From: an uncultured Eubacteriales bacterium
Lineage (GTDB): Bacteria > Bacillota > Clostridia > Christensenellales > Aristaeellaceae
Direction: 5' to 3'
Assembly: GCA_902774025.1 (NCBI GenBank)
Contig: CACYGY010000071.1
Coordinates: 1-32,212 of the forward strand
DNA: 32,212 bases
Position numbers and translations under genes: made by a program
Notes under the pieces: generated by a model
Told to the model about the DNA's origin: nothing
The model's input: only the letters and a program-made list of their open reading frames with translations
Database searches by the model: none
Shown: positions 24,489-32,212 of the stretch, one piece after another
Layout of the letters: every line of letters starts with the position of its first letter
How positions within the stretch are numbered: the first letter of the stretch is position 1

Positions 24489-25393
24489 GATCCTGTCTCC
24501 TCTTTCTTCAGTCCACGCCTGAGCAGTTCCTCCAGGTCCTCCTGAGAAAAGAAATAGGTTTTCCTGCAGAAATGGCATCCCAGTTCCGCTCCCTGCCCAT
24601 CATCGATCAGGGATTGGAGGTCTTTCTGTCCGATGGCCAGCAGTGCCTTTTCCATGCGTGCCCTGGAGCATGTGCAGCGATATGCCAGGTCCGTCCGGTC
24701 CAGCAGTCTCAGCTGAAGACCTCTGAACCACGCTTCCGCGAGTTCTTCCTTGGGGGCCGCTGCCAGTTCCCTGGATATTTCCGCGAACATGGGAGACCGC
24801 AGTTCCAACTGCTCCAGCGTATTCTCCGTGCAGCCCGGAAGGGGCTGGATCAGGAGGCCACCTGCTTTCAGAACCCGTTCTCCGCTGGTCAGAACCCCCA
24901 GGGCCACCAGGGAAGGTTGCTGCTCGGACACGGTGAAATACTGGGCAAAATCCATGCCCAGTTCACCGCTGACCAGCTCGCACTGGCCGATGTAGGGTTC
25001 CCGCATGCCCAGGTCCTTCACCACGCTCATCCGTCCGTGATGCCCCACCGCGGTACCCACATCCAGCTTTCCATCCTCCCGCAGGGGCAGCTCCACTTCC
25101 GGATGGTCACATGTGGCCCGGACAAATCCATGATCGGCAACCGACACCATGGTTCCGATGGGCCCGTCCCCCCGGATGGTCACCGTCACCGATTCCTTCT
25201 CGCCCTTCATCATGACGCCCAGCATGGCGCACCCTGTCATCAGCCGCCCCAGGGCCGCCGTACAGACCGGACTGGCGTTGTGCAGATCCGAACACGCCTG
25301 GACCATCTGCGTTGTCTCGCAGAACATGACCCGGGCTTCGCCGTTCATCAGGTCCATGTGAAGCATTTCGTCCCGTGTCCGTCTTTCCATCAT
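24485..25393 (-). CDS. hslO: Hsp33 family molecular chaperone
   Basis: Hsp33 is a cytosolic chaperone switched on by oxidation: stress releases its zinc, disulfides form and it holds unfolding proteins. The redox zinc centre is complete: Cys240-x-Cys242 and Cys273-x-x-Cys276 (YRCTCSRARM and GCHFCRKTY). The N-terminal domain shows typical stretches such as RGDGPIGTMVSVADHGFVRATCDHPEV and GQCELVSGELGMDFAQYFTVSEQ. At 302 residues it has family length. I chose ATG at 25393 because GGGAGG lies 9 bases upstream. It overlaps the methyltransferase stop by 4 bases and overlaps the next gene by 4, which indicates tight coupling. Confidence 0.95.
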   Translation of the reverse strand: MMERRTRDEMLHMDLMNGEARVMFCETTQMVQACSDLHNASPVCTAALGRLMTGCAMLGVMMKGEKESVTVTIRGDGPIGTMVSVADHGFVRATCDHPEVELPLREDGKLDVGTAVGHHGRMSVVKDLGMREPYIGQCELVSGELGMDFAQYFTVSEQQPSLVALGVLTSGERVLKAGGLLIQPLPGCTENTLEQLELRSPMFAEISRELAAAPKEELAEAWFRGLQLRLLDRTDLAYRCTCSRARMEKALLAIGQKDLQSLIDDGQGAELGCHFCRKTYFFSQEDLEELLRRGLKKEETGS

Positions 25394-26154
25394 TCCGTCT
25401 TTCCTCCCGCTTCTTCTCTGCGCATGGCCGTGAAATGCCATCTTTCCTCCTTTTCGGAAGGCGGGTTCAGAGAACCATTGGCAAAAACCCGGATCTGTTC
25501 AAATCCCGCGTCCCTGAGAAGCCTCATGATCTGCTCCATTTCGTGGGCGCGCTGTTTCTGTTCCTCATCCACGCGAGTGTACCGGCCGTCCTCCTGTCTG
25601 ACAAAAAAGCGCAGATTCATGTCCACCAGACCGGTCCTGGAATGGAAGTGATTCTCCCACAGAAAGGTAATATGATCCCCGTCCTCCCAGATCAGCCTGT
25701 CTCCCAGAAGATGCTGCAGCTTATAGGGGGTGGAAATATCAAAAAGCAGAGCACCTCCGGGCCGGAGAGAAGCGTAGGCCGACCTGAAAAAACGGAGAAC
25801 ATCCTCATCCCTGAGAAGATAATTCACCCCGTCGCAGGTAGCCAGAACCGCGTCCACGGGTTTATGCAGATGCAGAGATCTCATATCCTGACAGATGAAG
25901 GGAATCGCCGCTCCGCTTTTCCTGGCCTTCTGTGACGCGACCCACAGCATCTCCTGGCTCAGATCCACGCCTGTCATCTGAAACCCCCTGCGGTATAAGG
26001 GAATGGTAAGTGCGCCTGTACCACAGGCGCACTCACAGATCTTTCCTTTCCGGATCCCGCAGAGTTCCATAAGGCGGACATAGAAATCCGCCCATGTTCC
26101 ATAGTTCACATCCTGCATGAGCTCATCATACAGTTCCGCAAACCCGTTATACAT
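25390..26154 (-). CDS. Class I SAM-dependent methyltransferase
   Basis: The 254-residue protein has the Rossmann-like methyltransferase fold. Motif I is ICECACGTGALTIPL (about 39-53), the acidic end of strand 2 is VDLSQEM, motif II is CQDMRSL, and the post-motif is DAVLATCDGVNYLL. It resembles the YqeM/BioC-like class of small-molecule methyltransferases often seen in clostridial operons. The substrate cannot be told. GGAGG lies 9 bases before the ATG. Its stop overlaps the hslO start (ATGA), which hints at shared expression rather than shared function. Confidence 0.9.
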   Translation of the reverse strand: MYNGFAELYDELMQDVNYGTWADFYVRLMELCGIRKGKICECACGTGALTIPLYRRGFQMTGVDLSQEMLWVASQKARKSGAAIPFICQDMRSLHLHKPVDAVLATCDGVNYLLRDEDVLRFFRSAYASLRPGGALLFDISTPYKLQHLLGDRLIWEDGDHITFLWENHFHSRTGLVDMNLRFFVRQEDGRYTRVDEEQKQRAHEMEQIMRLLRDAGFEQIRVFANGSLNPPSEKEERWHFTAMRREEAGGKTE

Positions 26155-26178
26155 GCCTGAAGCCTCCAGAGACTGAGA

Positions 26179-27240
26179 TTACGTTGACTGAGCGGATCCG
26201 TCCGTCGTCCTCTCCTCCGTGTCATCGTCATCCCCGTCATCGTCATCCTCCACACGCAGACCGCGGTTCACCTTGGCCCCTTCAATGCGACTGTTGATGA
26301 AGCGGTCGAATACCGAATTTGTATAGCTTGCCGTCACAAAACGGCTGAGGGCAAAACCAAAGAGCAGATAGTAGAGAATCGCGAAGAGTATGCCATAGGA
26401 AGGATTCCAGTACAGGGACATCACCAGGGCAATGGCCATGGGCACACAGTGCAGAAGACGGAAAAGAGCACTGAAAGGCAGCCGGGCAACACACAGCAGC
26501 AGCCCGTTGCGGATCACGTCCCGGAAGCGCAGTCTGTAGGATACAATCAGGGGATACATATAGGTCACAGCCATCGCCCACAGAATTCCGATCATCATGA
26601 CCAGAACCTGGGGAACCACCAGAATGGGCTGTGTGGCCGCCATGCTCCCGTAAAAACGCCAGCACATGTATACAATGACGGGCATCACACTGGTAATGAC
26701 GGAAATCGCCAGTCCCTGTTTCCAGTTTTCCTTGATGGCGTCCTTCAGATCATCCCAGATGAAGGCGTGTTCATCCCTGGCCCAGTTTCTCGTCACATAG
26801 CTCACGCCGGCGGTCACGGGGCCGGTGATGGCGATGGAAGGAATGAGCAGCAGAAGGGTCATCATCACCAGAGACAGAAACTGATCCTGGGCCTGATCGT
26901 GGCTGAGAACCTTCAGATATTCCTCATTGACGACAGCTTCTTCTCCCTTTTCCACAGCCTGTTCCGCCTGCAGTTCCGCCTGAATGGAAAAGGTGGAGCG
27001 CCCATCCCCCAGGTCCGTCTGGTTCAGAATGCTGATGGTTCCAAGTGCTCCCAGGAGAAGGACAATGATGGTGGGAATCCAGACCACCACATACATCAGA
27101 TTCAGTCTGAAGAGCGCTGAAAACCGGACACGCAGTGTCTCCCTGAACAGCTGCATCCGGGTCGTGGGGAGATCCTCCTCCGTAAAGTCCGCTTTTCCGC
27201 TCTTGCCGTAATAGTAATTATTTAAAAACTTTCCGAACAC
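26179..27240 (-). CDS. DUF624 (YesL-like) membrane protein
   Basis: The 353-residue protein has about six membrane helices (around 48-70, 123-145, 175-195, 208-232, 245-272, 275-298). GPVTAGVSYVTRNWARDEHAFIWDDLKDAIKENWKQG is the conserved DUF624 core, cut here by description only: the family is known from YesL, near sugar-uptake genes, with unknown function. The N-terminus GKADFTEEDLPTTRMQLF and an acidic tail (EDDDDGDDDD) face the cytosol. The start is GTG at 27240, with GGGAGG 8 bases upstream. It is the first gene of the operon that runs to 20835 and has its own promoter. Confidence 0.85.
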   Translation of the reverse strand: MFGKFLNNYYYGKSGKADFTEEDLPTTRMQLFRETLRVRFSALFRLNLMYVVVWIPTIIVLLLGALGTISILNQTDLGDGRSTFSIQAELQAEQAVEKGEEAVVNEEYLKVLSHDQAQDQFLSLVMMTLLLLIPSIAITGPVTAGVSYVTRNWARDEHAFIWDDLKDAIKENWKQGLAISVITSVMPVIVYMCWRFYGSMAATQPILVVPQVLVMMIGILWAMAVTYMYPLIVSYRLRFRDVIRNGLLLCVARLPFSALFRLLHCVPMAIALVMSLYWNPSYGILFAILYYLLFGFALSRFVTASYTNSVFDRFINSRIEGAKVNRGLRVEDDDDGDDDDTEERTTDGSAQST

Positions 27241-27292
27241 GTGCCTGTCCTCCCGTTCTCATTGCCTGTGTATCCTGTCATGTCCGTGCCGG

Positions 27293-27321
27293 ATTATAGC
27301 ATACCCTTCCTGCCCGAACAA
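27293..27321 (-). promoter_or_regulatory. Promoter of the DUF624-hslO operon
   Basis: On the minus strand TTGTTC (27321-27316), a 17-base spacer and a perfect TATAAT (27298-27293). It lies between the terminator of the upstream NfnAB cluster and the GTG start at 27240. Confidence 0.75.
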
Positions 27322-27337
27322 GAATCCGATATTCGGC

Positions 27338-27363
27338 AAAGGGGCTCACGGCATGTGAGCCCC
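27338..27363 (-). terminator. Terminator of the aminotransferase-nfnB cluster
   Basis: On the minus strand GGGGCTCAC (27363-27355) and GTGAGCCCC (27349-27341) pair around ATGCC, followed by TTTG. It starts 6 bases past the nfnB stop. The T-tract is short, so some read-through is possible. Confidence 0.75.
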
Positions 27364-27369
27364 GGCCTT

Positions 27370-28758
27370 TCACGTCGCCTTCAGATCCGCAAGAATAGCC
27401 TGAGCCGCTGTCTTGCCGGCACCCATGGCCAGAATCACGGTGGCGGCACCCGTCACCGCATCACCACCCGCGTAGACATGCTCCCGTGAGGTTCTGCCTG
27501 TGGTCTCATCCACCACAATGCCACCCCACTTCTGTGTTTCCAGTCCTTCCGTGGTATTCTTGATCAGCGGATTGGGACTGGTGCCCAGAGCCATGATCAC
27601 GCTGTCCGCCTCCAGGACTTCCTCACTGTTCTCCACAGGGACGGGCCGGCGGCGGCCCGATGCGTCCGGTTCGCCCAGTTCCATTCTCTGGCACAGCATG
27701 GCTTCCACCCATCCCTGGTCGTTCCCGCGGATTTCCAGGGGATTGGTCAGGAAGCAGAACCGGATGCCCTCCTCCATGGCGTGCTCCACTTCCTCCTGTC
27801 TGGCGGGCAGTTCAGCTCTGGTTCTTCGATAAACCACCGTCACCTCGGCTCCCAGGCGTCTGGCACAGCGGGCGGCGTCCATGGCCACGTTGCCGCCTCC
27901 CACCACCGCCACCTTTGCGGAAGGAATGACGGGAGTATCCGCATTGGGCTCATAGGCTTTCATGAGATTGATCCGGGTCAGGAACTCATTGGCGGAATAC
28001 ACACCCTTCAGGTTCTCTCCCGGAATCCCCATAAAACGCGGAAGACCGGCACCGCTTCCGATAAAGACCGCCTCGAATCCATATTCATCAAACAGTTCGT
28101 CAATCGTAATGGTGCGGCCGATGATCACATTGGTCTCCACCTTCACGCCCATGGCCTGAAGCCCCTGGATTTCCCGGCGGACAATCTCCTTAGGAAGGCG
28201 GAATTCGGGAATCCCGTAAACCAGCACACCGCCGGCCAGATGCAGCGCCTCAAAAATCGTCACCTGACATCCGGCTCTGGCCAGTTCTCCCGCGCAGGTC
28301 AGCCCCGAGGGACCCGATCCCACCACGGCAACGCTGTGGCCGTTGGGAACGGGTTGATCCGCCGCCTCATCGCCCCGTGCCAGGTGCCAGTCGGCCACAA
28401 ACCGTTCCAGACGTCCGATCCCGACGCTTTCTCCCCGGATACCCCTGACACATTTTCCCTCGCACTGGCTTTCCTGGGGACATACACGCCCGCAGACCGC
28501 CGGCAGCGCGGAAGCGGCGTGCAGAACCTCATAGGCAGCGGCAAAATCACCCTCAGCCGTTCTGTGGATAAACGCGGGAATGTCAATGTGGACAGGGCAT
28601 CCGCTGACACAGGGATGATTCCGGCACTGAAGACAACGCTGTGCCTCACTCACGGCCGTCTCCGCGTCATACCCCAGAGCGACCTCCCGGAAATTTTCAC
28701 GGCGCTCATCCGGGCTCTGGGAAGGCATGGGATATTTCTTCTCCGTCATATTCGGCAC
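27370..28758 (-). CDS. nfnB: NADPH-binding large subunit NfnB (GltA-type glutamate synthase)
   Basis: With NfnA it most likely forms the cytosolic flavin complex that couples NADH, ferredoxin and NADP+. Databases often call this subunit NADPH-dependent glutamate synthase (gltA). The N-terminal iron-sulfur domain has Cys42, 45, 50, 54 and Cys89, 93, 99, 103 for two [4Fe-4S] clusters. FAD binds at GSGPSG (147-152) and NADPH at VVGGGNVAMDAARCARRLG. The C-terminus GGDAVTGAATVILAMGAGK closes the FAD site. The start is GTG at 28758, with GGGGGTG upstream inside nfnA; ATG at 28749 is the alternative. No glutamate synthase large subunit is near, which favours the NfnAB reading. Confidence 0.88.
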   Translation of the reverse strand: MPNMTEKKYPMPSQSPDERRENFREVALGYDAETAVSEAQRCLQCRNHPCVSGCPVHIDIPAFIHRTAEGDFAAAYEVLHAASALPAVCGRVCPQESQCEGKCVRGIRGESVGIGRLERFVADWHLARGDEAADQPVPNGHSVAVVGSGPSGLTCAGELARAGCQVTIFEALHLAGGVLVYGIPEFRLPKEIVRREIQGLQAMGVKVETNVIIGRTITIDELFDEYGFEAVFIGSGAGLPRFMGIPGENLKGVYSANEFLTRINLMKAYEPNADTPVIPSAKVAVVGGGNVAMDAARCARRLGAEVTVVYRRTRAELPARQEEVEHAMEEGIRFCFLTNPLEIRGNDQGWVEAMLCQRMELGEPDASGRRRPVPVENSEEVLEADSVIMALGTSPNPLIKNTTEGLETQKWGGIVVDETTGRTSREHVYAGGDAVTGAATVILAMGAGKTAAQAILADLKAT

Positions 28759-28759
28759 G

Positions 28760-29599
28760 TTACTGCACCCCCTGAAACAGACGGCACGTCTCTTCATAGG
28801 CGTGTCTCTCAAATTCACGATAGGTGGAATTGCGGCTCATGGCCTCATCGAAATCGATGGCGTGACCGTCAAACTCCGGTCCGTCCACACAGGCAAAGCG
28901 TGTCTTCCCGTCCACCGTGAGACGGCAGCCTCCGCACATCCCCGTTCCGTCAATCATGATGGGGTTCATGGAGGCAATCGTTTTCACCCCGAACTCCCGG
29001 GTGAGCTGGCAGACAAATTTCATCATGATCAGAGGACCGATGGTGATCACTTCATCATATGTTTCCCCGGCCTCCAGAAGTGTTTTCAGCGCCTGGGTCA
29101 CCAGTCCCTTCTCACCCCAGCTGCCATCATCGCTGACACGGAAAAGCCGGGTGGAATGCGCGGCAAACTCATCCTCCAGAATCACCAGATCCTTCGTGCG
29201 GAAACCGATGATGGCATCCACATGCGTGCCCTGTTCAAAGAGTTTGCGGGTGACCGGATATGCGATGGCACAGCCAACGCCGCCGCCCACTACCGCCACT
29301 TTCTTCAGTCCCTCCGTGTGGGTGGGCCTGCCCAGCGGCCCCGCGAAATCATGAATGAAGTCGCCTTCCCGCATCCGGTTCAGCTTCATGGTGGTGGCAC
29401 CGACCACCTGAAAAATGATCGTCACATGTCCCTGCTCACGGTCAAAGCCGGCAATGGTCAGGGGAATCCGCTCCCCCTCCGCATCCGGACGCAGAATGAT
29501 GAACTGTCCGGGCTCCGCCTTTCTTGCCACCAGCGGAGCGTCCACCACCATGCGGGTCACTGTGGGATTCAGCACCTGCTTTTCCAGGATTCTGTTCAT
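28760..29599 (-). CDS. nfnA: NADH-binding small subunit NfnA (ferredoxin-NADP reductase)
   Basis: The 279-residue protein is the FAD and NAD-binding partner of NfnB, related to the dihydroorotate dehydrogenase electron-transfer subunit. FAD binds at RIPLTIAGFD and NAD at VAVVGGGVGCAIAYPV (about 110-125). The C-terminal [2Fe-2S] site reads Asp-Gly-Thr-Gly-Met-Cys-Gly-Gly-Cys followed by Phe-Ala-Cys. That is three Cys and a nearby Asp, as in NfnA where Asp is the fourth ligand. I chose ATG at 29599 because GGGAGG lies 7 bases upstream. Its stop is 1 base before the nfnB start. Confidence 0.88.
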   Translation of the reverse strand: MNRILEKQVLNPTVTRMVVDAPLVARKAEPGQFIILRPDAEGERIPLTIAGFDREQGHVTIIFQVVGATTMKLNRMREGDFIHDFAGPLGRPTHTEGLKKVAVVGGGVGCAIAYPVTRKLFEQGTHVDAIIGFRTKDLVILEDEFAAHSTRLFRVSDDGSWGEKGLVTQALKTLLEAGETYDEVITIGPLIMMKFVCQLTREFGVKTIASMNPIMIDGTGMCGGCRLTVDGKTRFACVDGPEFDGHAIDFDEAMSRNSTYREFERHAYEETCRLFQGVQ

Positions 29600-29624
29600 A
29601 TTCGTACCTCCCGTCAGTCTCACT

Positions 29625-30791
29625 CTACCACTCAAGGGGATAGGTTTCCACGGCGTATTCCAGCTTCCTCCCGTTGGCCTTCAGGGTCGTCAGAACACTG
29701 TCAATGGCCGTGGCCTTGGTCAGAGGCGTGGGAATAAAGTCATTCCGGTCGGTTCTGGAGGAAATGCGGATGGGAATGATCCGGAATCCCTCATTGGACA
29801 CGGTCTTTCCATCCCCGGTCTCCCGGACGCGGAAGCGTGTCTGGAACACAAAGGATGTCATATCGTCCGGTTTCTTGTTCCCCGAAAAGCAGAAGTTTCC
29901 CAGACTGTAGCAGATATAGACGCCCTTGTACTGTTCAATGGGGTTGATGCGGTGGCTGTGATGTCCCAGGACCAGGTCTGCCCCGCTGTCCACTGCCAGG
30001 CGGCCCATGCGGATCTGATTGCTGGTGGGAGCATAGTCCTTTTCATTCCCCCAGTGGAAGGAAACGATCACAATGGGATATGTCTCCTTGGCCTTCCGGA
30101 TGTCCTCGGGCACTTTGTCCCACAGCTGCTCATACCGATCAATGCACAGATAGGTCAGCATGGCGATCTGTACACCCCGCACCTCATAGACGCCTGTCTC
30201 CGTGGAATTGGAATACACAATGCCTGCTCCCCGCAGGGCGTTCTTGGTATCCTCCAGGGCCTGTTCACCGTGATCCATGACGTGATTGTTTTCCAGGGCC
30301 ACCGCCTCCACACCGTTCTGGCTGAGCATCTCTACATAGGAAGGCGGAGCACTGAAGAGGAACTGGTTGTTTTTTTTGCTGGCGGGCACATACGTTGAGT
30401 CCGTGAGGGTTCCCTCAAAATTCACAATGGTCAGATCATCGGAGAGCAGAATGTCCCGGATGTTCCTCATGGTGAAATGAATGTCCCCGCCCTGCCGTTT
30501 CAGCTCATCGGCAAAGATGTCAGCTTTTTTCCGGCTGTCCCCGCCAATGGTAAAATCGCCGGTGGCAGAAACCGTGATCAGCACGGAGCCATCCGGCTCT
30601 GTGGCCCTGTCCGCAAACCGTCCCGGATCCAGCCCGATCCCTGCCTGCTCAACTTCCACCACGGGCACAAGGACATCTTCCGAAAAAAGTTCCTCCTCCC
30701 AGAAAATCTCCTCCTCCTCTCCAAGTCCCACGGAGGGCACAAGAAAAAGCAGAACCAAGAGAAAAGGGATGATGCGCTGAACTCTGTTCAT
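29625..30791 (-). CDS. CapA family protein (poly-gamma-glutamate synthesis-like)
   Basis: The 388-residue protein has a signal peptide (about 1-24, RIIPFLLVLLFLVPSVGLG) and an acidic stretch before the catalytic-like domain, so it works outside the membrane. The CapA metallophosphatase-like fold shows SATGDFTIGG, NFEGTLT, ENNHVMDHG, FHWGNEKDY and GHHSHRI, whose Asp, Asn, Glu and His residues would hold metal. CapA/PgsA proteins take part in poly-gamma-glutamate capsule making, but lone family members such as this, without CapB or CapC genes nearby, have other unknown roles. AAAGGAG lies 9 bases before the ATG. Its stop is 25 bases before nfnA. Confidence 0.88.
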   Translation of the reverse strand: MNRVQRIIPFLLVLLFLVPSVGLGEEEEIFWEEELFSEDVLVPVVEVEQAGIGLDPGRFADRATEPDGSVLITVSATGDFTIGGDSRKKADIFADELKRQGGDIHFTMRNIRDILLSDDLTIVNFEGTLTDSTYVPASKKNNQFLFSAPPSYVEMLSQNGVEAVALENNHVMDHGEQALEDTKNALRGAGIVYSNSTETGVYEVRGVQIAMLTYLCIDRYEQLWDKVPEDIRKAKETYPIVIVSFHWGNEKDYAPTSNQIRMGRLAVDSGADLVLGHHSHRINPIEQYKGVYICYSLGNFCFSGNKKPDDMTSFVFQTRFRVRETGDGKTVSNEGFRIIPIRISSRTDRNDFIPTPLTKATAIDSVLTTLKANGRKLEYAVETYPLEW

Positions 30792-30854
30792 CCTGTCTGA
30801 CTCCTTTATTCGTGAAATGTGAAGCCTGCAGGTGCAGTCTGATGCTCTTCCGGA

Positions 30855-32039
30855 CTATGATTCCGGCGTTTCCAGAAAGCGGCGGATTCTGTTCATGGCC
30901 TCATCCAGCTGGCGCATACCGGTCGCATAGCTGCACCGGATATAGCCTTCGCCTGAGACGCCAAAGGCTGTGCCGGGCACACAGGCAACATGCTCCCGCA
31001 GAAGAAGCGACTGGCAGAAGTCCTCCGAGCTCATACCACTCAGGCGGATGGAAGGGAAGACATAGAACGCGCCCATGGGTTCAAAGCAGGAAAGCCCCAT
31101 GCCCCGGAATCCATCCACCATAAGTCTGCGTCTGCGGTCATAGCTCTCCCGCATGCGCTCCACATCCTCATACCGGTTCTGGCGCCCTTCCCGCAGGGCT
31201 TCCAGTGCCGCCACCTGACTCATGCGGGGAGCGCACAGCATGGTATACTGGTGGATCTTGTTGATCTGCTCCATGATCTCCTCCGGACCGCATACATAGC
31301 CCACGCGCCATCCGGTCATGGCGAAGGACTTGCTGAATCCGGAAATCGTGAGCGTGCGTTCCCTCATGCCCGGAAGAGAAGCGGCGCTGACATGGGTGAG
31401 GCCTCCGTAGGTCAGTTCCCCATAGATCTCATCGGAGATCACCATCAGGTCCTCCTTGCAGAAGATCCCGCAGATCTCCTCCAGGTCCCTCCGCTCCATG
31501 ATGCCGCCGGTGGGATTGTTGGGGTAAGGAAGGATCACCGCCTTTGTGCGGGGGGTGACAGCCTCCCGGATCCTCCCCGGCTCCAGGCGGAAACCCTGCT
31601 CTTCCCTTGTCAGCACCGGGACCGGCACACCGCCGCAGAACTGAACCCCCGGTGCATAGCTCACATAGCTGGGATCCGGAATCAGAACCTCGTCACCGGG
31701 GCTGAGGAGAACACGCAGTGCCAAGTCTATGGCTTCACTGGCGCCCACCGTTACCACAATGTCGGTTTCGGGGCGGTAGCAAAGGCCAAACCTGCCTTCA
31801 AGATAAGCCGCGATTTCCCGCCTGAGCTCCGGAAGCCCCCGGTTGGCCGTATACTGGGTGCCGCCGTCCAGAATGCTGTTCACCGCCGCGTCCCGGATAT
31901 GATAGGGCGTCACGAAGTCCGGTTCCCCCACGCCCAGGGAAATCGTATCCTTCATGGAGGCGGCGATGTCAAAGAAACGCCGGATCCCGCTGGGCGGCGC
32001 CTGGAGTACGTTGGGATTCATCCTGTCGGCGTAGTTCAT
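30855..32039 (-). CDS. Class I/II pyridoxal-phosphate aminotransferase
   Basis: This 394-residue enzyme swaps amino groups between an amino acid and a 2-oxo acid. The PLP lysine is Lys237 in SGFSKSFAMTGWRVGY. NNPTGG (174-179), SDEIYGEL with the Asp and Tyr that hold PLP, and a C-terminal Arg (GYIRCSYA) for the substrate carboxylate are all present. It looks like the aspartate/alanine aminotransferase branch found in clostridia; the substrate cannot be fixed from sequence. The ATG overlaps the stop of the Lrp/AsnC gene upstream (ATGA), so regulator and enzyme are made together, which suggests amino-acid-responsive control. Confidence 0.92.
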   Translation of the reverse strand: MNYADRMNPNVLQAPPSGIRRFFDIAASMKDTISLGVGEPDFVTPYHIRDAAVNSILDGGTQYTANRGLPELRREIAAYLEGRFGLCYRPETDIVVTVGASEAIDLALRVLLSPGDEVLIPDPSYVSYAPGVQFCGGVPVPVLTREEQGFRLEPGRIREAVTPRTKAVILPYPNNPTGGIMERRDLEEICGIFCKEDLMVISDEIYGELTYGGLTHVSAASLPGMRERTLTISGFSKSFAMTGWRVGYVCGPEEIMEQINKIHQYTMLCAPRMSQVAALEALREGRQNRYEDVERMRESYDRRRRLMVDGFRGMGLSCFEPMGAFYVFPSIRLSGMSSEDFCQSLLLREHVACVPGTAFGVSGEGYIRCSYATGMRQLDEAMNRIRRFLETPES

Positions 32040-32212
32040 GGGCTCACCACCAGACGGCCATCTGACTGGCTCTCCTCAAAGATGACACCCTCCTCCTTGT
32101 ACCTTTTCAGTACAAAGCTGGTGGCGGTGCCTGTCACCATTTCCAGGGTGCTCAGTTTCTGGGACACAAACAGTGCCAGCTCCTTGAGGGTTCTGGCCTT
32201 CACCAGGACCAG
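32036..32212 (-). CDS. Lrp/AsnC family regulator, C-terminal part (cut by window)
   Basis: Only the last 58 codons lie in the window. LVLVKARTLKELALFVSQKL and TSFVLKRYKEEGVIF match the end of the ligand-binding (RAM) domain of Lrp/AsnC regulators, where the final strand and FVLKRYKEDG-like tail are well conserved. The N-terminal helix-turn-helix lies beyond position 32212. The stop TGA shares 4 bases with the aminotransferase start. These regulators sense amino acids and often control a neighbouring aminotransferase. Confidence 0.85.
   Translation of the reverse strand: MVLVKARTLKELALFVSQKLSTLEMVTGTATSFVLKRYKEEGVIFEESQSDGRLVVSP

Noticed and set aside
1..32212. CRISPR array, intact insertion sequence or defence island
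   Set aside because: No regularly spaced repeats, transposase gene or known defence gene is seen on either strand.

Overview
The window reads as a chromosomal segment of a Gram-positive anaerobe, most likely a clostridial Bacillota. The support is strong AAGGAGG-type ribosome binding sites, SigA-like TTGACA/TATAAT promoters, tRNA genes without an encoded CCA, a potABCD operon headed by an XRE-cupin regulator, an NfnAB-type NADH-dependent ferredoxin:NADP+ oxidoreductase pair, a DUF624 membrane protein and a CapA protein. G+C is roughly half by eye. I cannot place it to genus.

The left part (1-14 kb) is loosely packed. It holds a MarR regulator behind overlapping divergent promoters, an unrecognised protein gene, tRNA-Pro(GGG), a Gfo/Idh/MocA oxidoreductase, and trpS behind a long structured leader with its own terminator hairpin. 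Next come a receiver-GGDEF-EAL protein with a dead GGDEF site, the tdh-kbl threonine-to-glycine operon, a 28-codon remnant of a tyrosine integrase beside tRNA-Arg(ACG), and a cytosolic GH28-like beta-helix protein. Gene-free stretches of 0.4 to 1.2 kb lie between these genes. They hold inverted repeats and promoters but no gene I can recognise.

The middle (13.8-20.8 kb) has aroA-aroC on the minus strand; aroC stops early and lacks its C-terminal signature. Divergent from it is the polyamine uptake operon: XRE-cupin regulator, potA, potB, potC, potD. Two near-identical inverted repeats lie between the operon's promoter and its first gene and are the likely operators. potC seems to start at a CTG codon that overlaps the potB stop.

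The right part (20.8-32.2 kb) is compact and all on the minus strand. One operon runs DUF624 protein, methyltransferase, Hsp33, HEAT-like protein, zinc-ribbon/TPR/chitobiase-like membrane protein, discoidin-like protein, and two junctions in it have ATGA overlaps. Upstream of it lies a second cluster: Lrp/AsnC regulator (cut by the window end), aminotransferase, CapA, NfnA, NfnB, closed by a terminator.

I found no CRISPR array, intact insertion sequence or recognisable defence system. The best candidates for something undescribed are the trpS leader RNA, the promoter-driven hairpin-rich stretch beside marR, the twin-operator control of the pot operon, and the membrane protein of mixed architecture at 21.7-23.6 kb.
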